DNA of 64,000 bases from Lepeophtheirus salmonis (lineage: Eukaryota > Arthropoda > Copepoda > Siphonostomatoida > Caligidae). The notes below the pieces were generated by a model. That model had not been told where the DNA came from, ran no database searches, and saw only the letters and a program-made list of their open reading frames with translations. Positions 36,871 to 48,700 of this stretch are shown here, one piece after another (position 1 is the stretch's first letter; each line of letters opens with the position of its first letter). Position numbers and translations under genes: made by a program. Where the stretch lies: contig NC_052131.2 in assembly GCF_016086655.4 (NCBI RefSeq), positions 37,201,705-37,265,704 of the forward strand, in the 5' to 3' direction.

Positions 36871-37103
36871 GATTTCAGTCCATACAGCGGTCTGAAACCG
36901 TGGACCAAGAAAAGGGAATTTTTATTTAATCCTCAGTTAGTGAACTTCCTTTTTTTTTAAATAGTTTTAATATTTGGGTTAACGTATAACTCAACTTCAT
37001 TGACTACGTCAAAAAAAAAAAGAAGATGTTCACTAACATAGGATTCAACAGAGATTTCCTTTTTTTCGGTCCACGGTTTCAGACCGCTGCCTCTACTGAA
37101 ATC
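36871..37103. mobile_element. Fold-back MITE with about 75-bp arms
   Basis: The arms begin GATTTCAGTCCATACAGCGG on the left and, reversed, GATTTCAGTAGAGGCAGCGG on the right. They share a perfectly conserved block from CAGCGGTCTGAAACCG through GTGGACC and remain alignable to GTTAGTGAAC. TA flanks both sides (36869-36870, 37104-37105). The 233-bp element has no coding capacity, so it is a Tc1/mariner-type MITE mobilised in trans. A 60-codon frame across it is an artefact. Confidence 0.75.
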
Positions 37104-38042
37104 TATAAAACAGTGGACACTATTCATTATATGACTATCATCCTTCCAGAAAATCCCAGTTCACTAACAAAGGGGTTAAAAATGTCATTAATTTTTGCAT
37201 GGAATTGAAGGATTTATTTAGCATGGCGAGAATGATCAGATTGTGGTCGAATATGGACATTTTTGTTTGATAACTAGCTTTCATTTTTAAAATAATTCCA
37301 TTATGCCTCTGTCATGGAATCCCTTGGGACAGTCGATTTCCACTAGCATATGGTTAATTTTTCACCAGCAATATCTTTGTTTTTATTTGCTCAAGTATCT
37401 ATCTTTTTATCATTCTGTGGAAACCATCAAACCCCATTTTTATATGTCGTCAACATTTTAATACGAAACTCATCCAGCCCTATCTTAGAATGAATTAATT
37501 CAGCTTTACAAAATGTATAACGGTCTCAAAAAAAAAAATTCCATAGCGAAATCCAACTCTTGTAATGACGTCTTTAAGAAATGAATAAATAAATACATTG
37601 TTGGAAAAAAAAAAATATTATTGTTCCTTTCTTGACAGTTGTTCAAGATCTTTTCATTTAAATGTATATATTATCTAAATATATACTCGTATATTTGCCA
37701 TTTGGGGTATGTGACAAAGGCTGGAGTGAGAAAAATATATGGATAAATGTACAAAAAAATTACTTACTTATCTGCAACATGACAACGATGCATTGAATCT
37801 GTGTAATATAATAAGAAATTCGGGAAGACGAACGCATTATTTAAAGGTTTAGTTGTTTTTTTTGTTTTTTTTGACAAATATGGATATTGAATAGAAAGAT
37901 TATGTATATTATTTATGTATATGGCAATATCAGTAGTGTTTTTTTAAAATTTTGTGATCGTTATTCTTTAATTCTGTAAGCATATGAAAAGTGTCATTCC
38001 TTGTTTGACTCAGGGTATAATTTGGGATGAACATCGGAGTAA

Positions 38043-38857
38043 CAGAAGCGTCAGCAGGGTCTGGGAGGAGGGTTTGTAGCCCCCCTCACCCAAATTGATT
38101 TTAATTAGACAATTTAATATTTGAAATTTAGTTGAATTAGAAAAAAAAAAAAAATTCTGATAATAACTATTGATTTTTTAAATTTTTCTCCAAAAAGTTT
38201 CATATTTGAAATTTAATTTTAGAAAGTTTTACCAGAAAAATATAATAATTGAAATTTTTGACATTTTTTTCGAAAAAATTTAATTTTCTCGAAAGTTTTT
38301 TCGTAAAAATGTAATTTTTGGAGAATAGCTGTAGATTTTCGAGAAAAAAAATTGATACTTTAAATTATTTTCCACAAAATTTTATACTTGAAAATTTTTT
38401 CCTAATAAATTTAATACTTGAAATTTTTTTCCAAAAAATTTAATACTTGAAACAATTTCCAAAAAGTTTAAGTTTTTGAGAATAGCTTTAAACTTTTAAA
38501 ATTATTTTCGAACTAATTAAATTTTTGAATTTTTTTTTCAAAATATATAATATCTTGTAAACAGCTCTGGATTTTTGAATTTTTTTTTCCAAAAAAAAAT
38601 AAGATTTTGTGAATAGCAATGTATTTTTGAAATTTTTTCCACAAATTTAATGCTGTAAATTTAATTTTTGATTTTTTTAAAATATATTTACTTGGAAAAC
38701 AAATGTGTGTTTTTGAATTTTTTTTTCTAAGCCAGTTAATTTTTGTGAATTGCTATGAATTTTGGAAAACATTTCTAAAACTTTTAATTTTTGAATTTGT
38801 TTTTCAAAGAATACTAAAAACCAAACCCCACCAAAATATAATCCTGCAGACGCCCCA
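38043..38857 (+). repeat. GGGGCGTC-family repeat, fullest copy
   Basis: Both ends are preserved. The left reads CAGAAGCGTCAGCAGGGTCT, then GGGAGGAGGG and a GTAGCCCCCC leader. The right reads AATATAATCCTGCAGACGCC followed by CCA, whose reverse complement resembles the left tip. The roughly 815-bp interior is a succession of A/T words recurring about every 60-80 bp (for example ATTTTTGAATTTTTTT, then CAAAAAATTTAATA, then GAATAGCT or AACAGCT). AGTAA occurs just outside both ends (38038-38042 and 38859-38863), compatible with an eroded target duplication. Open frames on both strands at 38677-38960 are shadows. Confidence 0.6.
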
Positions 38858-38864
38858 TAGTAAC

Positions 38865-41081
38865 TATATGTCTTTGTTAGATACAGAAAAGAGTTATTTC
38901 TGTATTTTTTTCCCCTCATATAAGATGCTCTCCTACAAAAAAATACTTTGTGCTGTTTGAGTTATACTGTCATTTTTTGGTTTCGTTTTTTTTTTTTACA
39001 AACCAAAAATGATTAGAATTTACAAGCTTTCGAATTGATTTTCTCCTAAAATTTTGTGTTGATGAGAAGTCCATCATTTATTTTTGTCAAAAAATTGCCC
39101 AATCGAAATTTGCAAATAAAGGTTTAACAAAAAAGTAGATAATATAAATTTTGGGCATTGTAAAGAGGAACACAATATTTATTTCGTATTCAAAAAATCA
39201 AAAAAGTTATGGATAATAATGTTGTGGAAAAAATAACTGGTTCATTTTTTGCAAATAAAGCAAAAAATTATGTTATAAAATGTTCCGAAAATTGAAAATA
39301 AAATATTGTGTATGTTGCAATGTTAAGTTTTATAATTTTATTTCCAAAATGCATCGTTTTGTGGCATTTAAAAAAAAAAAAATTAACGTTTATAATAAAA
39401 CAAAAAAATAATAAAATAATTTAGACAATGACAGATATTAATTAATTAAGACCTCAACTTTTATGCAAACGAATTTCCAGACAAGTTGAAACAAACTTTA
39501 TTTTATTGACAAATTCAATATTTCATTACAAATCCATTTTTTGCACCTGAAAAAAAAAGAAAAACGAAACTGCAATTTTCATCGATTTCTTTTTCTCCAC
39601 AAAACTTTTTTTTATTTTGAATTAATTTAGAAAACCTTCTTGTTCGTATAAACCATTTTTGTGTTTTGGGTATAGAATAAGTACCCCTGGTTTAGCCTTA
39701 CGAGGTTCAATTGAGGCACCTATGCAAGGTTTTAGCCTCCTCGTAGGCCAAACAGTTTGGGCAACCATAAAAGACACATACAGAAACTGTTATATATATT
39801 TATGGTATACAGATAATTAGATATCGGAAAATAAAAATGCTTGTGGGTTTTTTTAAGGCATATCATCAAATAAATAGAGAGTTTTTTATGTATCCAGTTT
39901 AAAAAATATGATCTTGGATTTTTTTTAAACCTATCTGGGTTCATTCAAGAAAATAACGGAAATGAAAATCTTAATTTTTTTTATTAAACTAATTAAGGAA
40001 CATATCTTGTCTTTTCACTTTGGAATGTTCTATAATATTTTCAAGGGGTTATTGAAGTCTTTGTAAGTAAGGATGCAGATGGAGTTCTAAAACTGAGAAT
40101 GTATTTACGTATGTATATCATTTATGAGTGTGTACTTAATATCTTAGAGCTGGGTCACGACTTGACCTAAAAAAATAACTCAGCTCAGCGCGTCATTTAT
40201 AATAAAAAAAGGAACTAATACTTAAACCATTCGAGAAAATTTTGTTTGTCTGTTTTATCGACGCCTAATAACAAAATACTCCCGTGAGTATATATATGTA
40301 TATAGCCTAACAAACATAGTAAATATTGGGGGTTGTCATCCCTACCCTAGGGCAGGAGGACGTCCATTCTAGCATTTACCTCTCCAAAAACATTTTATCA
40401 TTGTTTTAGGTATTCCATCAAATTGATAATTAAAAAGTATTTGATATGTTCTGACACTTTTTTACGATATAAAAAACCAATCAATAATAAGTTCTACTAC
40501 CTAAGAAAGCTTGAACATAAATTTGTTTCACAAGGATATGTTCCTGTTAGTATTTTGGGCGCAAGGCTACTTTAGTTGGACTCGAGTTGATTTTTCCCTA
40601 TACTTTGATGGGCTTAGAGTTATTTTTTAAACATATAGTATAGTGATAATTATGTTTAAAAATATTTTATATGTAATTACTAGAAATAAGAAAACAAAAA
40701 AATCCAAAAGACCGCGAACATCAGATCTGAAAATATGATTTTGGAGTAATCGACACTTGACAGGAAAGGCTCTTTTCATATCTTTAGTGATCATAAATGT
40801 TGAATTTTTTGTTTGATTAAGAGATTAATTTAACTCAAACTGGTTGTCCACTGAGCTACGTCACTCCATTGTGTTTTGGTCTATAAATTCAAATAAGACT
40901 GATAAATAATTTGCAGAGCATAGCTAATTCGGTCCTTACAAGAAGTCGGCCATGATTCGTCTACATAGACCGATTTTATAGAGTAATTGATGAAGATGTG
41001 TGTTTCTAAATGGTGATCATGGATACAAAGACGTTGTATGAAGTTTTATGTGTTTAGTATGTGTACAAATCCTCAGATTGT
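38865..41081. other. AT-rich DNA, no supported gene
   Basis: A 13-bp stem hairpin (TCATTTTTTGGTTT with AAACCAAAAATGA) lies near 38971-39014. A TAGAGCTGGGTCACGACTTG at 40145-40164 looks like a hAT-type left tip but lacks a partner. No coding support. Confidence 0.4.
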
Positions 41082-41240
41082 TACCTTTATTGTATCTTGC
41101 AACCTTTCTTCATAAATAAAACTGTAAAAAGGCCCCAAATTTGTTGTTACATAGCCAACTATTCTAAACAATGGAATTATCCTTATATCAAAAAATATAG
41201 TGTAGATTAACCTTCCCAAATATAATTTTGCGGACACCCT
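41082..41240 (+). pseudogene. Decayed duplicate of the 35.8 kb segment
   Basis: TACCTTTATTGTATCTTGCA at 41082 aligns with TACTTTTTATTGTATCTCGC at about 35797. Both continue into a C-rich/TTCC region and later AACAATGGAATTAT (41167 and 35890). This copy has lost the frame. Shortly after, at 41213-41240, it carries only the 3' end of the GGGGCGTC repeat (AATATAATTTTGCGGACACC), whereas the 35.8 kb copy is followed by the whole repeat. The two loci therefore look like a segmental duplication made after the repeat had inserted, with later loss here. Confidence 0.45.
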
Positions 41241-41852
41241 TAGAGTGAGAACGAAAAAATCGATACTATATTTGAAAACACTACAATTTCAGCCTACGAT
41301 TTGAGACCGGTAGTTTTGATTGAAACATCGGTACAAAATGTTAGCTAAAAATTCACATAGAACCGTACCGGACATTAACGTCGATCAGAGACCGAGTCTC
41401 AGGACGTGTGATCCCCTATTTTTCTGATTTCTTACAAGAACAATAAATGATGAATGCTTTCCTTACGTATGTAGACTCCCAGACAGTGGTGGTTTCTTTC
41501 TCTTCCCCCTCTTTCTTCTTTACTCAAAGAAGAAGAAAAAAATATTAATAATGAGTAGAATCTCTCCGCCCAAAACCCATTTATAATTATCGAGCTTCTT
41601 TTTTTCTTTTCTGTTTTACTGATAATTAAGAAATGAATCGATTATTGTTTAACATTTTTGCACTCATTAATAACAATATATATTTCCCTCCTTCCTTTGC
41701 TGATGTGTGTGTGTGTGTTTTAACAAAAAAAAATAACAAAAAACGAGCAACAAAGGATCTGAAACAAAAATGGGTTTCTATGTGAAAATTCCAATTTCTT
41801 TCTCTCTCTCATTTGGTGCCTTAGTTTATCAAGATCCAAGCAGACGTAGATA

Positions 41853-41955
41853 CTGGGTGATCCATTGAAATCTGACATTCTAAGTTTAATTAATACATTA
41901 TTTCTTGTTGAAGTTTAAGATTAAAAGTGTTCAGATTTTAATGGACCACTCTCTG
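41853..41955. mobile_element. 103-bp MITE of the CTGGGTGGTCC family
   Basis: The left arm CTGGGTGATCCATTGAAATC and the reversed right arm CAGAGAGTGGTCCATTAAAA share the tip and the following TCTGA block. TA borders both ends (41851-41852, 41956-41957). The same arms bound the transposase-bearing copies at 57097 and 60766, which are likely sources of the mobilising enzyme family. Confidence 0.75.
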
Positions 41956-41957
41956 TA

Positions 41958-43308
41958 TATATATCTTATATTATTTAAAGTCCAGATAAATAATTGGCTA
42001 TACTCCACAACAATCCATTTACATTCTGCCAATCAAAAGGCACACAAAAATCCTTTCAAATTCCAAGAGGTATAATTTGAGTAAATAAAAAAGGAAGAAG
42101 GATTAGTTAAGAAGAGAATTTCTGGTTCTGACAGTTGAAGAAAGGAATGAAAAGAGGGTAGAAGGCATTGCTTAGTTACTAAAGGCGTTTAAACGGATAA
42201 TATTATATTATAGATGCATTATTATATGATTGATGGTCCCTTTCATTAGTTGTTGTAGTTTGTTCTTTTAAGGTGGGCTACCAAATCCATCATGTGTCTA
42301 CACGCAATTTGTTTCTATGAACTTTGTATATTGTTATCTTCAAGCCTAAAGAATTATCCCATTCAAAATAAAGAGGTTCTGTGTTTAAAATGTGTTTTAC
42401 ATAATCACAAAACCTCTTCATTTTGAAAGGGAGAATTGTTAAGGTTTGAAGATAAATATGTGAGGCTCATATAAAACAATGTTGTAGGACACATAGTTAG
42501 CTGTCGATTGTGAAGACAAATCTTGTTCTAGCTGCCACCATGAGCACACAGTACGAGAAAAGATTGAGATAGTAGCGTTCCTCCGCGCAGAAGGGTTCTA
42601 AACGTCCATTGGGGAGCAGACGATTTACTACGTATCCATCCATGCAAGAAATTTGCATTATAGAGATGAGTTAATAATAACAGTTGCCCTGGTATATATG
42701 TATGTATAATATACATAAATGCTATAATCTACAGACAGACAAGTGCCTCCTCCCCATAACTTTTTCGAATAGTAATGTGTCTCGGCCTTTTTGATGATGA
42801 TGAGTCATGCATAGTCTCTCTAAGACCTCCTAATAACAATATAACTGCGTTTAGAACCCAAGTACAAAGTTTGTACGTAAGTTTTTGCATTTTTTTACTC
42901 TTCCCCCCCTCTTGTTTGCATTTGGTTACCATTTCTTTAGCCCCCTCTCCTTATAAAATACGTACATTATAGCCTGTGTTCGCACCTAGTACAATATATT
43001 AGTATTGAATAACGAGGGAGCTGTTGTTGTTACGGAAATATTTGCAATCTTAGGGGCATTACATATCAACGAATATAAGTATTCCACGGGAATGTCATGC
43101 ACGTAATGTAAGGAAGCAATATTTATAAATATATATCAAAATGTTCTGACTCTAGATTAAAAAAAGCGATCTAATTATCATTAGAGATTAAAGACCACGT
43201 GTGTTTGTAACCGGAAATATTTAACTTCATATAGAATGTTGTTATATTCTTTCAAAAGGAAAACAATTAGTAATTAATTCATACATATATACTTATTAGA
43301 GGATAGAC
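41958..43308. other. Mostly AT-rich DNA with a GC-richer patch
   Basis: At about 42535-42670 a plus-strand frame reads REKIEIVAFLRAEG, similar to the N-terminal helix of mariner-like transposases; this is a weak call. At 42729-42972 frames are open on both strands with no domain. No gene can be supported. Confidence 0.35.
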
Positions 43309-43449
43309 ATGAAAAGAGTTATTTTTTTCGCAATAGCAATAACAATAATGATAGGAGTTGCCTCAGATAAAGTTTGCAGAAAAAACCTCTCTTTCCACAT
43401 ACTTTTTAGAAAGCTTATTTATTTTGTACTTGCATATTTGTTTGTTTGA
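43309..43449 (+). CDS. Small ORF starting like a signal peptide
   Basis: From ATG 43309 (G at -3) the frame gives MKRVIFFAIAITIMIGVASD, a basic start, a hydrophobic core and a small-residue site, which is what a secretory signal looks like. It then gives KVCRKNLSFHILFRK and a second hydrophobic stretch before the stop at 43447-43449 (46 residues). It could be a first exon of a secreted protein or chance in AT-rich DNA, which readily encodes Ile/Phe-rich peptides. No clear donor follows and no neighbour supports it. Confidence 0.2.
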   Translation: MKRVIFFAIAITIMIGVASDKVCRKNLSFHILFRKLIYFVLAYLFV

Positions 43450-44224
43450 ATGACTGCATGAAGATTCCGTTTCCTTATTTGCACACCCTCCTCCTAATCC
43501 CTTTTATAAGTCTTTTAATCCCAATTAGCAGATAAATACATCAACGACTTATACATAATATTCAATGAATACCCACCTTACATATCCGAGAGGGATAATT
43601 TATAATCATTATTTTATTAGACAAAAGTATTCCTAGACCCCTTAGTTCTCTTTCTTCCTTTCTATCCGAATTTCCATCCCTTTTCTCCCCCTCTCTTCCT
43701 CTCTATCTCTCCTTCTCTTCTCCTTTCAAATACAAGAAAAAATTAAATTAAAAATACATTCCCCGACATTTCTTTTTATTTGTACTTTTTTAACTCAAAG
43801 AGGTTTTTTGAAGTGTGCTTTGCTGTTCATTCGAATAAGGAAGAGAGTAGTAATTCTTCTTCTTTGGATGAGTTTTTTCTTTTCTTTTTTCAAAGGTGAG
43901 GGGAAGAGATATGAGTACACACTTTTATAAAAGGAAGACGGGAAAGGGGTTGTACACATGTATGACAAACTATATATATATAAGTCTGTGTCTACCTAAA
44001 TACCTTTTTCTTCTTCATTTTCTACAACTTCTTCTTTTCTTCTTGTTATTTTGATTATCCCTTTAGGAGTGTTATTGTTATTAGACATAGGAAAGGATTA
44101 AGAAGGGAGGGAAAAATACCTTTCTCTTTATTGAAAACTAGACAGGTTTCCATAACCAAGTCGTAGTTTCCCTTCCTCATGAGGGAAGGAAATATCACAC
44201 GAAACCTCGATTCTACTTTTCAAA

Positions 44225-44950
44225 CAAGGGCGTCTGCAGGGTGTGGGATGGAGGGGCTGTAGCCCTCTTCCCCAAATTAAGGAACGTTTGCCTCTTTTCT
44301 TGAAAAACTTTAATATTAAATCATTTAAAAAATAAAAAAATTCTATTAAAATTTAATTTTTGTAAATAGCTGTGGATTTTTGAATTTTTTTTATATAAAT
44401 TTAATATTTAAAATTTAATTTTTCAAAAAAATTAAGGAATTAAAGAATAAGTCCCTCTTACTAGAACTTTTTTTCTGAAAAAAGACTATACTGGAAAAAT
44501 TTTTACAAAAAAAAATAATTTTTGTGAATTAGGGGATTTTTCAAAAAAAAAAAAACTCCATTAAAATTTAATTTTTGGGAATAGCTGTAGATTTTTGAAT
44601 TTTATTTTTATAAATCTAATACTTAAAATTTAATTTTTGAATTTTTTTTCAAAAAATTAAGAAATTAAAGAATGAGTACCTCTTACTAGAACTTTTTTTC
44701 TGAAAAATATTAATAAAGTATTTAATTTTCTGTGAATTACGGGATTTTGTAAAAAAAAACTCCATTAAAATTTAATTTTTTCTGAATAGCTGTAAATTTC
44801 TTAAATTTTTTTCCAAAAATTTAATGTTTAAAATTTAATTTTTGAAATTATTTTGTAAGTATCAATGGATTTTTGAAAAAAAAATTTCCAAAATTTAATA
44901 TTTAAAGTTCGTGAAATTTTTTTTCAAAAAATTCCCCCAAAAATGAGTCT
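44225..44950 (+). repeat. GGGGCGTC-family repeat copy
   Basis: It begins CAAGGGCGTCTGCAGGGTGT, followed by GGATGGAGGGGCTGTAGCCC and CCCCAAATTAAGG. The body shows an internal direct duplication: the block AAAAAATTAAGGAATTAAAG, then CCTCTTACTAGAACTTTTTT at 44450-44480, recurs at 44652-44700 about 205 bp later. The 3' terminus is not recognisable. Confidence 0.6.
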
Positions 44951-47690
44951 GGATTACATTTATGTTCCTTAACTAAATGTAATATTTAACTTCTGGTACC
45001 GAAATATCTAATTAAATCCTTTGAATATAATAACAAACTTATAAGTTCCAAAAGTATCCTTATATTTGATGAATAATATAATACACCCTAATTGAAAGGC
45101 ATATTGGGGCCACACAGAGTATTAAATAAATAACTTAAAATATAGTACAAAGCATTTAAAATTTAATCTTATCTCATTATTTTGTATAATAAGCCCACAA
45201 TTGAGACTTAAATATACTCATGAAATATGAATGTGGTTTTTATTTATTAGGAAAACATTAATAGAACGAGAATGTATCCTGTTTACTCAAAATTGATTTG
45301 TTTGTGGACACATCATAAATATGTAATCATATCTAGGAGTGTGACCTAAGGTAGACCTGGATATAACCGAGAATCCCTTCGAATTTCTTGGGACCCAATT
45401 TCTTATCCCTGAGTAATATTTTTTCTGCTACTTTGTCAATGGTTTACGTTTGGTCCAAGGAAGAAAAAATTCTGCAAATAATCCCGATTCATATGTTGTG
45501 TACAATTTGTAACTTGCACAAGGAGGTTATACATTTTGAAATTTGTGTGTCTCATACAGTTTATTGAATGGCAACATATTATTTACATATAAAGTATTAT
45601 TATTTTATTGAAAGTTTGTATGTGACTTCATCATTCTCGATGATGCCAATCAGGGATAAGGTATTAACAAACGTATTACATAAGAATAAAAATCATTTTC
45701 TTTTTTAATGGCTTAAGGAAATTTTCGTATATTCCGAGGTTATAATAGGACTGACAAAAAAAAAGGCCTTAAAACAATACCAAAAAATATATCTTTTTGT
45801 ATTGTATATTAAAATATCTATTATTTTCTGATTTTATTCAAACATCACTGTTTTCTATCAAGTTTGAAACTGTGAAGTAGTTTCGTTTTCCTTATTTTGA
45901 AAGCCAGAAAATTTGTCCATATTGTTTAATAATTACATGACGTCGCTTTTACGCTTATTATCCAATCTGTCGCTTTAGTAAAAACATGCAATACAAGTGA
46001 TAGAACAAGAATTTTATTGTATACCACAGAAAAAAAAAAAGTAGAGGTGAGTAATTTTCATAGAAAAATGAAAATTACATAATTAACTTTTATCGAACAT
46101 TTAATGGAATTTGAGGCATTTCATTATATCTAGCTATCAACATGCTTCGTCACCTATGGCTATTTCAACATATGTACAAAAACATGGATGACTCTGTTTG
46201 GAGAAAACAGAGCTAGTTTGCAAAACTTTCGGCATATTACTAAGCTTGTAGAAATGATACTGAGATGAGATTTTTTTCTTTTTCTTTGCAAAGTTCAAAA
46301 CAACTGTCATTACAAGGTTCATGGTCGATACCTACACTGTAATATCCGTTTCAATGTTGGAAAACAGCTGTGTCAGCTTACACACTAGCTACGCTGGACT
46401 TCACTTTACAACGTATCACTAAATATTTAACTGATTAAATCCCTTAAACTCTTAGATTAACTAGAAATAGTTATATCTTCATATTAGGAAAATAATTTAA
46501 GAATGTAAACTAATTAATTATTGAATTTCAGAAGAAAATGAATGGATATAAATAAAAAAATATATAATTCCTCAAAACCCTTAGTTAACTAAAGGTAACG
46601 CATAGCTTAGGGATGGTTATTCTACAAAAGCAATGGAGCAATTGGAGAACGCCAACTTACCCTGTGCGCCCATTGCCCTTTTCTCTTCTTGAGTATTATT
46701 TGTTGCTTTGAGGGTTTTTTAATGACCAAAATAAGTTCCTTTTCCTGATTATCATTTTTTGATATGCCCCAAAAAGAAATTAAATATTACGGAAATGGGT
46801 TTGAATGATTAAAGACAAGTGGTTCTTAAATGAATTTATTTTTTATAGAAAGAAAAGAAGCACAAAGGCATGTCTTTTTATACCAAGATATAAATATACA
46901 TGCTCATTTCAATTATGATGATAGAATATATCAATTTATAAGGAATTGATGTAGTATACATATGTGCATAACAAACCCACTTGAGTTATGTACATATACA
47001 TATATACTTCTTAAGGTTGCATCTCTCTTTCATGCACGAAGGATTTGATTAGGGCACTTACCATAGGTAGAAGAAGTCTTTTTACTGCAAGACGATGGTG
47101 AGTTTCAAGCCCTCTAATATTTTTTATCGTGCCCAGTGCAAGTCTTCTCAAAATGAAAGAGTATTTTGAGGTATATAAAAGCATTCCTGTACAAAAATGA
47201 ACACTAGAAGAAATGCCCAATATGTCTTACATGATAAATAAATCCCAATATTAAATAGACAAATTTCAGGCAATTATAATCTTTTTATTCAAACATCTGG
47301 TATGACTACAGATATTCAAGAATCTTAACTGAAGCTCAGAATCTTCATTTAATCTATAAGACTTCATTTGGGTCCTGTATGCCCCCTTTCATTCATAAAA
47401 TATTTATTTCATTTATAATTCTGAAATGGAGACAAATGAATTTGTACTACTTAAAGTATTGCACTTTGCGACACCCATGAAAGATTAATCAGGATATTTA
47501 TTGTATTTATAGAGAGGAACGATAATTATACGTCGTAGAAAATAAAATGTTTTATCCAGACTAAGATTAATGCAGTATTTTTGTCATGTTACAAATAATA
47601 AGTAAATAAATACCAAACCAACTCAACTCAAGTCTTTAGGGCATTGACACCTCGTTCGTATGATCATCATCGTCTTGTAGAGCTGTTATA
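44951..47690. other. AT-rich DNA, no supported gene
   Basis: Frames at 46137-46322 and 47011-47220 (minus) are slightly richer in GC, but I recognise no domain in them. Nothing else is supported. Confidence 0.4.
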
Positions 47691-47695
47691 CGTAT

Positions 47696-47707
47696 ATATA
47701 TATAAAT
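47696..47707 (+). promoter_or_regulatory. Candidate TATA box
   Basis: TATATATATAAA precedes a dense pyrimidine tract (CTTCCTTCCTTCCCTCCC) and lies about 100 bp before the candidate start codon at 47809. The spacing is suitable for a short leader. (TA)n words are frequent in the window, so support is modest. Confidence 0.3.
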
Positions 47708-47808
47708 ATTCTTCCTTCCTTCCCTCCCTTCTTCTTCCTCTCCTTGCCAACAAATTGGTATACATACTACTTAGAAATTTGACCATTAAGGAGAAGAGAA
47801 AATAAAAT

Positions 47809-47857
47809 ATGGGAAAGAAAGCAACTCCAAAAAATGGTTTCCTTTGGAATATTCTTG
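47809..47857 (+). CDS. Candidate short start exon (16 codons)
   Basis: ATG 47809 has A at -3 and G at +4, the strongest start context seen in the window. It encodes MGKKATPKNGFLWNIL and then the first G of a Gly codon at a canonical donor, CTTG/GTGAGT (GT at 47858). A TATA-like run and pyrimidine-rich leader lie just upstream. The exon ends in phase 1 with G, as do the candidates ending at 20344 and 29844, so all three could be alternative start exons spliced to one acceptor beyond the window. The basic PKNGF start faintly recalls HMG-box beginnings, but the peptide is too short to assign. A mariner remnant begins 40 bp downstream, inside the presumed intron. Confidence 0.4.
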
Positions 47858-47896
47858 GTGAGTATTCTATCTATCTGTCTGTCTAGAAAATGTATA

Positions 47897-48700
47897 CCGG
47901 GTGGAAACTTGAAAGTTGATTTGAAAGGTTCTGTGTGCGATATTTAGAACTCTCGGTAATTGCATAGGTAGCCATTTCAAGCACTTGTAGATTTTGAATT
48001 TCGAAATCGGACGATAAATGTGAGATTCAAGGCTTAGGTATTAACTCTTCTTGGTAATGTACAACTCTTACAGAGGTGGTCAGGCATACAGGAATGACTT
48101 TAAAGACCATCTTCAATGTTAAGAATAGGATACACCACCACAAATCCATAGAGAGGAAGGATTGCTCTGGAAAAAAGCATTTCCTTAATGCGGATGCCCT
48201 CAAGGACGCCTCTGATCTGGTTCCCGGGAGGTTACAGGCTAACGACAGTCATGTACATCGACGTTTTCAAGGCCAACCTTCTCCCCTGGGCTTAGCCAAA
48301 TTTCTCTTACGACAACATCATTTCTCAACTAGTTGGAGCCTCGGCTCACACTGCGAAAAATTACTCAGACCTTCATAGCTAACAACATCGCGTTCTGGGC
48401 AGAAAAATGTAGCAACCATTCCATCCGGATGTAGACCCCCTATACTTATCGAGAGGAGGGCATGTAGCATCCGTCACTCGAACGTAAAAGCCATGAAGGC
48501 CTTTGTAGACGAGGAGGGGTCTACTAGTAACTCTTTTTGCAAGAGGCTTGTCGCCATCTGAGAGGCCAGTGGTGGTGAAATAGAATAAATCCAATTAACA
48601 ATGGCTATGTATCAGAAACAGCTTAATATATATTTTTGTTAAATGTTTAAATAAGGAATGATAGGATATTTTGTTTTTCTTTCCAAGTATGTAAGTTTCA
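47897..48700 (+). mobile_element. Mariner-like element remnant
   Basis: The left tip CCGGGTGGAAACTTGAAAGT follows TA (47895-47896). From about 48076 the plus strand encodes MTLKTIFNVKNRIHHHKSIE, the second helix-turn-helix and linker typical of mariner-like transposases. A stretch matching the VHR helix region (HVHRRFQGQPSPLGLAKFLL) follows in altered form. The catalytic core is deleted. A late segment (48480-48560) reads SNVKAMKAFVDEE, the region after the third acidic residue. The right inverted repeat is eroded, so the end is approximate. Confidence 0.55.

Noticed and set aside
38677..38960. 80-85 codon frames on both strands
   Set aside because: They lie within the repeat at 38043-38857 and reflect its A/T words.
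42729..42972. Frames open on both strands with a GTAAGT at one edge
   Set aside because: No convincing acceptor plus donor pair on either strand and no recognised domain.
43875..43901. ATG frame ending AAAG/GTGAGG, same phase as the three candidate start exons
   Set aside because: The peptide is almost only Phe and Ser from a pyrimidine tract, so the match is probably chance.
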